A stretch of 60,357 bases of DNA from Symbiodinium natans (lineage: Eukaryota > Sar > Dinophyceae > Suessiales > Symbiodiniaceae): the NCBI GenBank assembly GCA_905221605.1, contig CAJNDS010000706.1, positions 25,001 through 85,357 on the forward strand. The letters are read 5' to 3'. Under the pieces are notes generated by a model that was not told the DNA's origin, did not search any database, and saw nothing but the letters and a program-made list of their open reading frames with translations. The translations under genes and the position numbers were made by a program. This document shows positions 42,172-53,340 of this stretch, piece after piece (the stretch's first letter is position 1; each line of letters opens with the position of its first letter).

Positions 42172-42197
42172 ACCCTAAACCCTAAACCCTAAACCCC
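42172..42197. repeat. interstitial telomere-type repeat (CCCTAAA)3
   Basis: ACCCTAAACCCTAAACCC and further to 42197, about three and a half units of the 7-base repeat used at many plant and dinoflagellate telomeres. Confidence 0.85.
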
Positions 42198-42649
42198 AAG
42201 AAGACGTGCTGCGCCTGAAGGGCCAGCCCCTGGTTGGTTTTAGGATGCAGAATGGCCCCTAGGGCTTTGGGCCTAGGGAATACGGGTCTAGGATTTCCAG
42301 AGTTTCTGGGTTCAGGGCCTAACCTTATACCCCAAACTCTAAACCGTCAAATGCTTCATTGTTGGAGGAGTTCCAGGGCCGCAGGCTTCAGGGTTGGCCT
42401 TTCAGGGTTTAGGGGCGTGAGGACACGGGCTGAGAGTTATTTTTCGGAGTGTGGGCGCCTGAAGTTGTAGGCCTTTGTGGGGGGGTTTAGGGCTTGAGCT
42501 TCCCACCTGGGTTCTTGTTAACGAACTTAGATAAAGTTGCCATAATAGGGCTATGTAGCAAAAAAGTATGGTGCCAGGGTTCATGATAAATCTAAGGTTA
42601 GATGCAGCCTGTTTATAAGTTCTCCACAAGTCGGCAGCAAAAAACCTGC

Positions 42650-42723
42650 CCCTGCAGGTATTTCACTGATCTCATGAACCCTAAACCCTAAACCCTGCAG
42701 GTATTTCACTGATCTCATGAACC
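42650..42723. repeat. 31-bp direct repeat flanking (CTAAACC)2
   Basis: Two identical 31-bp copies (42650-42680 and 42693-42723), each CCCTGCAGGTATTTCACTGA followed by TCTCATGAACC, are separated by 12 bp CTAAACCCTAAA. It looks like a local duplication made when telomere-type repeats were added at a break or captured during repair. Confidence 0.8.
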
Positions 42724-43128
42724 AATCTGAGTAAAGTGGCGCCCTGCGAGCCTAGGGGTTCCCGCGCGCATCAAGCATTTGGGGATGCTTGAATGTTTTC
42801 GGCTCAGGGGTTTCTTAAGCGTTTCGCATTGCTCGGGAATCCTTCAGAGCGTGCGCTCCAAGCGCACGTGCACACAGCAGAAGCCCAAAAACGGGCTCCG
42901 GCTTGTGTCTTGCTGAATGACGACAATCTTGCGTGGCTCGACAATGAAAAACAGATTCGGAGGAATTCTCTCATGGCCTATAAGTCGCCAAAGCCGCATG
43001 ATGAATGATGCAGCTGGAGAACTATGGCGCAAGATGTTCTAACGCCTTGTGGTTTATTAAAAAAGATGGGTAGTAGTGATCGCATGCCACTCATATCAGG
43101 TGTCCGTTTCAGTGATTCAGACAGAAGT

Positions 43129-43152
43129 TCCGTGTAGCCATTTTGGAACAAG
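43129..43152 (+). other. relict dinoflagellate spliced leader
   Basis: TCCGTGTAGCCATTTTGG then AACAAG. The dinoflagellate spliced leader, trans-spliced onto all nuclear mRNAs, has the core CCGTAGCCATTTTGG followed by CTCAAG. Here the core is present with TG inserted after CCG and AA in place of CT. It lies 31 bp upstream of the ATG of an intronless gene, exactly where a retroposed mRNA would keep it. Confidence 0.75.
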
Positions 43153-43183
43153 TGTATTTGTGGAGGCCGACATCTTTATCGCC

Positions 43184-45118
43184 ATGAAATTATCAGTGCT
43201 TGCCATGGCTACAAGTCGTCTTCTGGCTCCAAGGACGGCAGTTTGTGAGAAGCCGTTTGAGCCCAACGGCACACCCCTAGTTTGGTGGCACTATAATGGC
43301 AACGGCGGTTTGCAGCCTGGCAAGGGTCTTAGTGGGACGTATGCCGCCTTTCAGGACCATGTCCAGCTCGAGGGTTGGGGTCACTTGCACATGCAGGCAG
43401 AGGCCACTCTCGAGGGTGCCTACGCGGCGGGCTTCCTGGAAGGCTACATGACCTCGGTGCACATCTTCGAGCATTACGTTTCCTGGCTGCAAGCCCAGTT
43501 CGGTCAAGTGTCGGTGCACGCTGGGGGATCCATGCGGCATGCCTGGACAGCGCAGGGCGGGAGGGTCCGGAAATTTATCGAGGATAACGACCGATGGGTG
43601 CGGCAGCAGGTTGCCGAGAACCACGCGTCACCATACTGGCAGACAGTCGGCCGTCTCATGGCCCAGGCGGACGGCCTGCTGGCAGGGCAGCAGGCGGCGA
43701 CACGAAACACGACAGCTATGCAGCTGCGGAGGACAGATATGCTGCTGCTGCTTGCCTCTGGGGACATGTACGACATCCAGCCGGCTGTACACCAGGAGAA
43801 GCGCGTGAATTGGGCCGCACTGGACGCGGCCAACTTTATGAAGGAGTTCCACAAGGGTGTGTCCTGCTCGGCTTTGGTGACCTACTCCGAGGATGCAGTG
43901 CGTGCGGGACACACCACCTGGACCTCCTACAACAACATGCTTCGAATCTACAAACGTGTGACATGGGCCATCAGAGGCAGGCCAGTTCACAAGGTGGCCT
44001 TCTCATCCAGGCCCGGCTATCTGTACAGCAAGGATGACTTCTACACCTTGCCGCTGCAGCGCATGGTGGTGATGGAAACGACGAATGCGATATTTAACAA
44101 CAGCCTCTACGACAAAGTGCGGCCCGAGGCGCTCATGGTTTGGCAGCGGGTGCCTGTGTCGAACTTCCTAGCGCAGGATGGGCCACACTGGGCCAAGCTT
44201 TTTTCGAGGCACAATTCCGGCACCTACAACAACATGTGGATCGCCATTACCCTCGACCGTGCCAGCAAGAGCAGCCTTGAGGACGGCTTCCTGACCATCG
44301 CGGAACAGATCCCAGGCGAGGTGAAGGTCACGGACGTCACGCCTGTGGTCCGCAAGCAGGGCTACTTCTCCTCCTACAATGTCCCGTATGATGCAGGCAT
44401 CTACGAGGCAGCTGGCTACCCGCGGCATGTCGAAAGGATGGGACCCGAGAACAGCTACATGAATTGCTCGCGCGCGAAGATCTTCCGACGTGATGCGCCT
44501 GAGGCCAGGGGTTCCATGCAGGCCTTCAAGCGCGTCATGGGCTCGAACAACTACCAGGCTGATCCTGAATCGCATGGCGATCCAAGCAAGGCCATCATGG
44601 CGCGTGGCGACTTGAGCCCTTACAGGCCCGAATTGTTCGGCGCTGTGGATCTGAAGGTCACCGAGGCTGTTCCTGGTGGAGAGGGCTGGGATGGCATCGC
44701 ATGGGCGCGCTCTGGCCCCACAACAGACAATCAGCCGCCCTTCTCCTGGCTCAACATCCCGGATGGAGAGCCAGTGTTGCACCTTGGGCAGCCGGATGTC
44801 TTCAATTTCGACTTCATCCCGATGGCGTTTCATGACGCTGAAGGCATCGCAGCGCCGATCGACAGCCTCGGCGACAGTGACGGTGTCCGCATCGCACAGA
44901 GGAGGAGGGAGGGGAAGCGGGCGCCCGAGGAGAACCATCTGCAGTGGCTGGTTCCTATCTCGACAGCTGCGGCGGCGTCACCCATGAAGGTGACGCCTTT
45001 CTCACTGGGCCTTTGTGCGGCCGGCGCGATCGGCTTCCTCTCCCTTGTCCTCCGCCCGGTGCGGCAGCATTCACATGTGCCGGGCGAAGAAGAGTCAGTG
45101 TATTTTTTGCACGCCTAG
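43184..45118 (+). CDS. phospholipase B-like protein (PLBD family), intronless
   Basis: 644 residues from ATG at 43184; the open frame extends upstream to 43076 but through the spliced-leader relict, so this start is preferred. PLB-like proteins are N-terminal-nucleophile hydrolases of lysosome-like compartments. Family features seen: LEGAYAAGFLEGYMTS, the presumed nucleophile cysteine in GVSCSALV (Cys228), GHTTWTSYNNMLRIYK after it, SSRPGYLYSKDDFY, and NSGTYNNMWIAITLD. It is slightly longer than usual (about 550-600) because of a C-terminal extension with a hydrophobic segment near residues 610-630 (SLGLCAAGAIGFLSLVL), suggesting a membrane anchor. The N-terminus is only weakly signal-like. 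No intron in 1.9 kb, GC-rich codons, and the leader relict point to retroposition of a processed mRNA. The frame is intact, so it may be expressed. Confidence 0.88.
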   Translation: MKLSVLAMATSRLLAPRTAVCEKPFEPNGTPLVWWHYNGNGGLQPGKGLSGTYAAFQDHVQLEGWGHLHMQAEATLEGAYAAGFLEGYMTSVHIFEHYVSWLQAQFGQVSVHAGGSMRHAWTAQGGRVRKFIEDNDRWVRQQVAENHASPYWQTVGRLMAQADGLLAGQQAATRNTTAMQLRRTDMLLLLASGDMYDIQPAVHQEKRVNWAALDAANFMKEFHKGVSCSALVTYSEDAVRAGHTTWTSYNNMLRIYKRVTWAIRGRPVHKVAFSSRPGYLYSKDDFYTLPLQRMVVMETTNAIFNNSLYDKVRPEALMVWQRVPVSNFLAQDGPHWAKLFSRHNSGTYNNMWIAITLDRASKSSLEDGFLTIAEQIPGEVKVTDVTPVVRKQGYFSSYNVPYDAGIYEAAGYPRHVERMGPENSYMNCSRAKIFRRDAPEARGSMQAFKRVMGSNNYQADPESHGDPSKAIMARGDLSPYRPELFGAVDLKVTEAVPGGEGWDGIAWARSGPTTDNQPPFSWLNIPDGEPVLHLGQPDVFNFDFIPMAFHDAEGIAAPIDSLGDSDGVRIAQRRREGKRAPEENHLQWLVPISTAAAASPMKVTPFSLGLCAAGAIGFLSLVLRPVRQHSHVPGEEESVYFLHA

Positions 45119-46695
45119 GCATGGCACCGCACGCGCGAATCAATTTTTGACATGACCTGATGCTGCGATTCCTGAATCTTTTGTGTGCTCATTTTCTTGT
45201 TCTGACAGGGTAACCTCTGAAGTTTCGGGTGCTCAACTGAACCAACATCATCTTACAAGTCGCTACCGCCATTGAAAGTATTGTCATGAGCGTGATGCCA
45301 CCTGAATTGGGAAATCGTGTCTTTGGCTAAGCTGGCCCCGTGAGCGGCCATGCACAACATGTACAGAGTTCCAGAACGAAACACTCAGAAGCATGTTTAT
45401 GTTCTGGACACTTTACGACTTGCATGCAGTAGAGCCATTTTGACAAGTCGGTGGTGCTGTGGGTGGTCGACAGATGATGCATGTCTGTCTCTTTCATACA
45501 AGCTGCGATGTTCATGTCTTCAGCATATGGATGCGAGTCGTGTGTTTATTCACATCCACTCACTGTGCTTCCTACCCTGGATTCTTTTGGTTAATCATGC
45601 CTGTTACACAGATGGGCTATTGCGTTTTGAAAGAAGGCCAAGAAGATTAGGAAGGAAACTGCTCTGCCTGCGTTTTGCCTTTGAAGCCTGTAAGCCCTCC
45701 AGGACTCCAGGACTTTAGGGTGTGGGGCCCAACACCTTGGACTTATTGCTTCTGTAAGTGAAGGGTGCACGCTGCTTGGGTTTCATGAGTAAGCCAATTC
45801 TTGCAGCTGACAGCTCCAGACGTAATGCCGCAGGGGCATGGTCGCAAAACGAAAACTAGGCAGCTTGCCAGACATGCAGTTGCTGATGTGGAGACCCAGC
45901 AGGTCTCCTGGCCTTGTTGAGTCGGGAGTTCAGCGTGTAGAGGAGATTCGGGTCACCAGGGCTTCATGTGTAGGATCCCTGAGCCCTAAAACTCAAAAGA
46001 ACTTAGTATCGGAGACTCTTAGGGCATCTGGGCCACCAGCTCATGACCCTTAGCCTAAAACCAAAACCCTTTGGAGTTTGCCTCAAGTACAGCACTCCAC
46101 GATGAGGCCTTGAAGGGGATCACCATGCAGAACTGAGAGCCTCGAACCTAAGTGGTTTTCCCAGGGCAGTTTGTTTAGATCCCAATCGAATCCGATTGAA
46201 TCAGAAAGACGTCAAAACAGTCAACAGACAACCCAAAACCGCCCGAGTTCCTGCCAATCATAATCAGCTGTCGTTCCTGTTGCGTCAGACACCAATCAGA
46301 CCCAAAACGATTTGTGTGTGTTAACCCTGGCTGCATGTTTTGTTGGAAGGTCAACCTTGTTTTCGGCTTTTCATCTCAGCGCACGTTAGTGTTTGCAGGC
46401 ATGGAAGATCTTTGCTATGAGCCCTAGTTGCCCCTGAGCCTTGCAAGGCTTTGGACGTTCATGAAGCCTGACAAGGGTGAAGGGTTTAGAAATTTAGCTC
46501 AGCGCTCCGGCATGTCAATGTCGTTTTCTACGTGGTTGAACAAGGCCGGGCCAGATGTCGCGTAGACTTTTGGAAGAAGTTACAACAATCTCCGGCTAAG
46601 TCACGCAGATTCTTGGTGTTGACTAAGGATCATGTAGCGCTGTGTTGGAAGCTTGAAGTTTTGAAGTAAGTCGCACTGTATCGTGCTACCATCAG
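45119..46695. other. spacer downstream of the PLB-like gene
   Basis: No gene supported. A second sequence with partial likeness to the spliced leader, GTAGAGCCATTTTGACAAG, lies at 45429-45447 without an intact gene after it; a short + frame (45350-45718) overlaps it and has no recognisable domain. Decayed CCCTAAAAC motifs occur near 45980 and 46050. Confidence 0.4.
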
Positions 46696-46899
46696 CACGG
46701 GTCCTTTATTGAAGATACCTGCATGAAGCACTGGCCCTTCACAACGGCCGCTGGCCGCTGTGTAGCTGTTCGCAACATTGCCAGATTTTTGCCAGAGTCC
46801 CCACATCGCAAAACCCAGAATTACGTACATTGCGTACCTAAATTCCACTACATGTCTTCAAGCGTGAGGCCCGATTGTGAGATACATTGCTACCCTTAG
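46696..46899 (+). CDS. possible exon, unknown protein
   Basis: After an ACCATCAG acceptor the frame reads HGSFIEDTCMKHWPFTTAAG and RCVAVRNIARFLPESPHRKT, then NYVHCVPKFHYMSSSVRPDC, ending at TAG 46897-46899. The composition is protein-like over nearly 70 codons and no competing frame is as good. It may be a 5' exon of the glycosyltransferase-like remnant that follows, or part of a separate gene. No family recognised. Confidence 0.35.
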   Translation, partial: HGSFIEDTCMKHWPFTTAAGRCVAVRNIARFLPESPHRKTQNYVHCVPKFHYMSSSVRPDCEIHCYP

Positions 46900-48239
46900 T
46901 CTGCATAGCCATGAATGATGGCAAGGGTACACCAACCCCCCCCCATGGCATATGCCCTCGGCAGATGTGAGTGCTGCGAACTCACAAGATTCGAGTTTCG
47001 CCAGTGTCACCATCCATTTGACACATGAGGGCAACTGCATGGAAATTGCGCGCGCCTGCTGTGTGTATTCCACCACTGCAGCCCCAGTTCTCGCACATGG
47101 AGCTAGACAGCATTTGGACCACAAATTCTGTCCCTGGCTGGGAAGGTGGCGCTCCTGGTAACCAAGACTGGGACGCGTCTACCTTGCACGCTGTCGGACA
47201 GGGAAATCCCCTCACCAAGGACCAAATCGAGCAATTATTGAACCGAATGTGGCAGGAACTCCACGCCATGACTGGTGATGCTTTCCACACAATTTATCTA
47301 TGTTTGGACTCCAAGCCCTTCAAGAGTTATGGGCACTTCCCCTTCTTTTTGCAAACAGCAACAAGAAGGACCTGCAGGAGGTACAGCGATCAGTGTGAGA
47401 CACCTCTTTTCATTTCCTGCAGCTCAATTGGGTTGGCCTTGCTGGTATGCACTATACCTGGGCAGGCGCTATGGCCATCCCCTACCTCGTTGCGGCTTTC
47501 CCACAATATGATTGGGTCCTGATTGATCATGACATGGCCTTTACAGGTGATTGGGACTTGGAAGAACTAGTTGCACTAGCCCCGACATGGCAGCGACTAC
47601 AGACCCTGGCCATGCCATCAGGGCAGGGTGCAACGAGTGCAAACACTGTACGAGAGTTAGACCCTCAGGCTGGTGGCTCGACTAGTGATCCTTACACCCG
47701 ATCACCTAGCGCCAAGGTGTATGTTCCATCGGCCGACCCACATGTCAAGCTTCTCCTCTGCACAGAGCGCAACCTCGATGCCAATGGAGGATTTGTCGCA
47801 TTCATCCGAAGCTCAGAGCCCAAGTGCACCCACTCCCGAAGCCTGATATTCAGGCTGTCATGACAAAGGTGGAGGGAACTGCTCGACTCTTCGGAACGCG
47901 CTCGGAGTCTGCGGTTTTGGCGGATCCACAAGCCCACCTCCTCTTAAGAGGGACACCGTTTTATGGGGCCACAGCAACCTCCACTCTCGACTTTGCCACT
48001 GCATGGATGCTGTTAGGTCGGTATGTCCATGCCGCTGCATTGGAGCCATATTGGAGGACAAATTAGTGGGCGCCCTGCGCCCAAGGTTGATGCTCCGGAG
48101 GATTGGAAAGAAGCCTTCCCTGGATACGCAGTGTGGGGAATGGCATGCTATGAGCAGGCATTTTTACCATGTGTCGCTGCTCTGGCCACGGTAGCTTGTC
48201 AAGTTGGATGGCTACCTGGACCCTCTATGTTCATGGCTA

Positions 48240-48646
<407 letters not shown>

Positions 48647-49437
48647 TAATGGTTTCCAGTCGGTGGGGTACCGCCCCCACTCGTCCATGCTTATGGTAGA
48701 GATAAGCAGCAACTGAAAGACTGGGCCAAGTTGGGATGGGCCCCCACTCTAGCGGAATCGCTCTGGGGCACCCCGGACATGAAGCCGCTCCGGGCAATGG
48801 CCGGGTCGAGTGATGGGGAAGCTAGATGGCAAGTGATGCCCGGACTTGCGATTTCCATGCCAAAACACATCCCTGTGTACGGCCCGGATGCGCCGCCGCC
48901 CGCCCAATGGAAGTGGTGCTTTCCGCACCTTACAATGTCACATCGAAGTCTCCTTCTTCAGCTGCAAGCGACTTTTGTGGGCAGCCCTGAAGCGGGTGCC
49001 TGCCGACTGGTGCCCCATCCGGCCTGTGCCTACCGGCATCTTCCCTGGCACCCGCTGCACCCAGCCTGGTGCAAGGACTTTACCAGACTTCCTCACATGA
49101 AGGGGCGCGACATGCCCGTGTAGGTCTAGGTGCATCAGCCGAAGCCCCAACTGCCCAAGGCAGTTCCATGGTTTCACCCGTTGCATAGATCCGTTGCGTC
49201 GGTCGAAGCAAAAGACGACCATCTTCCCTGATCCTCCAGCAGGCTGGACTGCAGGTCAGCCAGTTGAACAGCGAGCCCCAGAAGGCAATGTTGGATAGAC
49301 CAATAACTTACCAGCAGATTCGACAGACCCTCCACGGCTAGACCTCAGACCCCATGCCCTAAATCCCAAACCCTGCCGAGCCCGAAGGCCCAAACCCTCA
49401 ACCAACATGAAATCCATGAAAAACGCTTAGTGAACTC

Positions 49438-49755
49438 ATGCCCGCAAGTGTCATGCCGAAGCTGTCGGCCCCTAGCCGCAGGTGTCAAGTCTTACAAGGC
49501 TGCATGCCAAGCCGTACTTTGGCCAGCCAAAGTTTTGACTGGCCACATGGAGCTAAGCCAACTGGCAATATACGTTTCCTTACGAATTTGGCTTTCGCCA
49601 TGGCGTACTTTGCCTCTTGCGGCGAGGGCTATTCGGCATACCTCCCGAGCACCCAGTACCTGGGTGATTTGATGCTTGCTTGCACATCCTTTGCAGCGCA
49701 TATTGTAAACTTCCATGGTTTCCGGCTTGATGTTGGACCTGCTTTAATAAAGTAG
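49438..49755 (+). CDS. open frame before the second MITE copy, unknown
   Basis: The frame contains FLTNLAFAMAYFASCGEGYS and AYLPSTQYLGDLMLACTSFA, ending in poly-C of the MITE. The part before 49728 could be an exon; the last residues are MITE sequence. Downstream context and family unknown. Confidence 0.25.
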   Translation: MPASVMPKLSAPSRRCQVLQGCMPSRTLASQSFDWPHGAKPTGNIRFLTNLAFAMAYFASCGEGYSAYLPSTQYLGDLMLACTSFAAHIVNFHGFRLDVGPALIK

Positions 49756-50085
49756 CCCCCCCCCCCCCCCGCTCCCTCCCGGACTGTTTGGGGGAAATTA
49801 GTATTCCGGATCGCTGTCTGTTTGGAAACTACATACATATTTTGACATGCAATATTTATAATACTTATGCACATTCAGAACAGGGGAGGAGAGCGGTCTA
49901 AGAGGAAGGTTTAGGGCTCAGGAAGAAGTTCAGAGAACTTTGAACCTCAGAGCCCTAAAAAATGTACAATTTTAAGGAAAATCTTTCATTATAGAGAACC
50001 CCCCCAAACAGAGGCCCAAGATCCTGAATAAGCCGGAAACTTTTCATTATAGCGGGCCCCTAGATGAATGCGGGTGGAACATTAA
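49728..50085. mobile_element. second, diverged copy of the same MITE family
   Basis: The left end TGATGTTGGACCTGC and the right end, read on the other strand as TAATGTTCCACCCGC, resemble the ends of the 48240-48646 element. Both copies share poly-C next to the left end, CCCAAACA-type motifs and CATTATAG motifs near the right end (CATTATAGAGAACCCCCCC and CATTATAGCGGGCCC). It lacks the TAG microsatellite. Ends are imperfect, so it is older. Confidence 0.5.
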
Positions 50086-51695
50086 GACGTTGTTGCTCAT
50101 GCATGGAAGGAGTGAATGGTATGGGGATGTTGGGCCCGGTACTTGAATTGAGTGGTTTGGGAATTTGCGGGCACGGAGGGCCTGCGTCGCCGCGGAGCCG
50201 GGTCCTCGCGCAGCTGCCTTGTTGGAATGTCCGAGGAAAGGAAAAAACACATGACGCGGGGGCGGGATGGGGGCTGACACTGGTTGTGCTCTGAGGGGGT
50301 GACGCATGCCCTAACGGGCCAGATGACTTGGGGTCATGTTTAGGAGCAAAGGGGCGGCAGGTTTTCGGACCTTCATGCGGCACATGCCCGAAGGACAGCA
50401 TTCTGGCTCGGAAGTGGCATGCACTCAAAAATCCTGATGAGCACGCTAAGCGATAGCCGGCTGCTAAAATACGGATGAAGGAACGCATCAAAAAGAAGAG
50501 CTTGCCGCACAGGGCGTGGCATGTGTCCAAACGCTCTTGACAGAGGTCGTTGAAGGGAGAGGACCGGCGCGGGGGTGCTTTGTGTGGGAGCCACGATGTT
50601 CAGCAGTTGCAGCGTCAAGGTGAGACTTGTAGTGCTTTGGAATCCAAGGCAGCACCAATGGTCCCTTCCGCGGCAGACAACAGTTCCCGATGGCTTCCGG
50701 CTGCAGCACCTCGGCATCTGCGAGCACGCTGCCAGATGCAAGTCTTTCTTTCGTCCACTTGTAGTCTGACTCCAAACAATGCTCAGAGGCTGGTAAGCCC
50801 TCTAATGCTGTTCTTCTGGTATGCATAGCCACGTCTTCTGAGTCACAGATCCAGAGGTGCGGAGAGACGAGCGATGACTCGCCCTCCACCGGAAGTACCG
50901 GTGTACCGCGCAGCGACGGTGGGCAGTCAGATGCTCCCTCTTGGAACCAGCATGCCGCCAGCAAAGCATCGGGGGCTTTGTGGGTTCACCGCAGCGTGTG
51001 ATCCTTTTGAATTGACCAAGGGACTTCGTTTGTGTCATAATTTCCCCTTCAGATCTCTCTAGATGTCACAGGGACATGGGTCAGCTTTCTAAGAGGTTGT
51101 TCTTGCACAGCTACAATCCGAAATGGGGAGCGAGCAGCGCTCCCAGCCCCCACAAGCCGCAAGCCAAAGGCCGTAGACCTCATGACCTGAAGCCGGAGCA
51201 GATGTGCCCGGCCCCAACTACTCCCAAGGCCAAGCATGGATCTGAGCAGCCCCTCGGGCCGCAGATGTGGCGGTGCCACTCGTTTTCATTTCAAGCGTGC
51301 AGATGTCAAGGCGCAAACCCCGAGCCAGTGACTGCAGCACCCGCGCACCTCCGTGCAGAAGATCTTGGCCTGGAGCTGAGATGAAGCGCCTTGCTAATCC
51401 GTGTAAAGTTCTGAGCAATCTGAGCACGATCTACTCATCATCCTCCATCCGCTTGCTCATTAGATGTCTGGGCAGTGCGCTGCAGCAAGTGCGGTCAATG
51501 CCAGGCTGCATGTGAGGCGGTCCTGCAGCTGAAGTCGTCTGCAAGGCCATGGCCCAAGACGTGTGTAGCCGCATGCTAGCACCCCAGCTGTGCCCCAATG
51601 TGCCGTGGCGTTTGGCAGCATTTCTTGTCCACTGGCTGGTGTAAGTAGGGCGCTTTCGTTGTTTTTAGTCGTGGCAGTAATCGCTTCCCTCTACC
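50086..51695. other. overlapping frames on both strands, no secure gene
   Basis: Frames at 50060-50530, 50373-50741 and 50488-50964 (-) and 51076-51384 (+) overlap one another. The - frame 50373-50741 contains RQALLFDAFLHPYFSSRLSL and the - frame 50488-50964 contains TALEGLPASEHCLESDYKWT, which look somewhat coding, but the frames conflict. Nothing recognised. Confidence 0.3.
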
Positions 51696-52115
51696 ATGAA
51701 ACACGCCCCTCACCCGAATAAAAAGATGGATGCTGGCCGAAAACAACTGACATATTGGGTGGGCTTTCGCTGCAATGATTTAGCAAGGACCAAAACACAG
51801 GCGGGACTAGTCCTGACATTTTCTGTGCCAAGAAAAATAACTTTCGATGAAGAGTCACAACAAGAAATCGCTCGTTGCCCGGAGAGTTTGGCCGCTCGAT
51901 TTGTGAGCAGTGCACGGCTGAGGCTGCGTTGCATCCAGCTGCAGGGAGACGTCAGACGTGCAATCGAGGAGCTCGATCGCGAACGAGATCTGCGCCAGCA
52001 CTTCGAAGAGGCATACTTGGGCGAAGTGCTTCTATGGGCGCAGAAGCAGTGCGATGACCTGCAGCGTGCGGCGCAGTCCTTTTTCGCAAGGACAGCGGAG
52101 CAAGTGTTGACATGA
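51696..52115 (+). CDS. possible helical protein, unknown
   Basis: 139 residues. The C-terminal half (SARLRLRCIQLQGDVRRAIE, ELDRERDLRQHFEEAYLGEV, LWAQKQCDDLQRAAQSFFAR) is strongly helical, with heptad-like spacing, and ends at TGA. The first 60 residues are less convincing and may be intron or 5' leader. It could be the last exon of a larger gene. No family identified. Confidence 0.4.
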   Translation: MKHAPHPNKKMDAGRKQLTYWVGFRCNDLARTKTQAGLVLTFSVPRKITFDEESQQEIARCPESLAARFVSSARLRLRCIQLQGDVRRAIEELDRERDLRQHFEEAYLGEVLLWAQKQCDDLQRAAQSFFARTAEQVLT

Positions 52116-53204
52116 ACTTTCGAAGAAGCGAGTTAGACACTTTTTTTCAACGTGGGAAGTTTCGACATCTGGGGCTGGAAGCTTGTCAGAAATTGGATCA
52201 CCAATTGCTCGCACAGCTGTGTGGTCAGCCAGGACTGATCAACATTGGCACTGCCTGCCTGTAGATGTTGTTCGTATTTCTCTCCGTTGCCCTGAGCCCC
52301 AAACCCACCTAAACGGAACATACCAGGTTATCTCTCAGTTGCGTGAGGTACGGCCCTAACTAGAGCTGAACAGGCCCGCAGCCAAAAAGCTGGTCGCGGG
52401 TACAAAAATCAAAGATGAGCCACCCTCGCGATCCAGCTTAGGGTGGGTTGAGCCCGCAGGTTTGTTTGTTGGCATTCGCGTTTTTGGTGTTTGGGTTGCG
52501 GCGGATCCCCATGACATGATAGGACATGATAGGATGCGAAAAGACGGCCTGGCCTCAACAAGTCGAAGTGGGAGCCAACTGCAGCAGCACAGGCCGTTAG
52601 CTTTAACAGTTCAAAGTTTGTGAGATGGGTGAGCCTGGCATTTTCATAACTGGGGTGGGTGGTTGATTAGAGCTGCTGAAGTATGGCAGTTTGCTCACGG
52701 CTTGGTGGCTGAGGCCCGAGGAATGTCTTTGAGACCATCTGGGGATTTATTATGGCCTGAGTAGGTGTGGTAAAGTGGCGGCTGGCTGACATTCAAGAGC
52801 GCATCCCATGCAGACTTTCCGCACCTGTGTTGCAGGATGATCGCCGGGGCCAAGCTGCTGATGGAAAGCATTAGAAAGCTCTCCTCCTCCTCACTGGGTT
52901 CTGAGCTCCACGGCTTCATACCGGCCGGCCAGACGTGATACACTGCCAGTATTTGTGAGCTTAGATGATTTTTTCTGACAGGGACTCGCGTGATTATTAC
53001 AAACATATCAAGCCTGACAGAATCCAAGACCATGCGCTGGGTCTAGGTAGCGCCCTTACCAGGAAGGTGAGACTTTGCACAAGCGAGCTGTTGCTCAAGC
53101 AAGGCAGCATCGAAGACCAGTAACGTTCTTCCGACGCGATGAGCTTCCGCAAACAGTTCAACAGCTGCAACAAATGATGGCAAACTTCCGAGGCAAGGCT
53201 GTGC

Positions 53205-53340
53205 TTGCTGTTGATTTCCTCCCTGCCGTCACGTTTGCCGCCAGGCAAGCCCATGTCGCGGAAGCAGCTGGCCCTATTGATCCATCCAGATAAATGCTCG
53301 CATCCCCGCGTCGAACCTAGTTGTTTGCGGATTGTTTACC
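53205..53340 (+). CDS. J-domain-like exon fragment
   Basis: The + frame in register with 53205 reads SRKQLALLIHPDKCSHPRVE, which carries the His-Pro-Asp motif and flanking residues of helix II-loop-helix III of a DnaJ-type J-domain. J-domains stimulate Hsp70 ATPase. Upstream helix I and downstream helix IV are not visible in the same frame; the frame just upstream (TVQQLQQMMANFRGKAVLAV) is different, so either introns or frame damage intervene. Boundaries are approximate. Confidence 0.4.

Noticed and set aside
44168-44938. 256-codon - strand frame
   Set aside because: It lies entirely inside the phospholipase B-like gene in antisense; GC-rich third positions keep the opposite strand open. 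Its translation has no recognisable domain.
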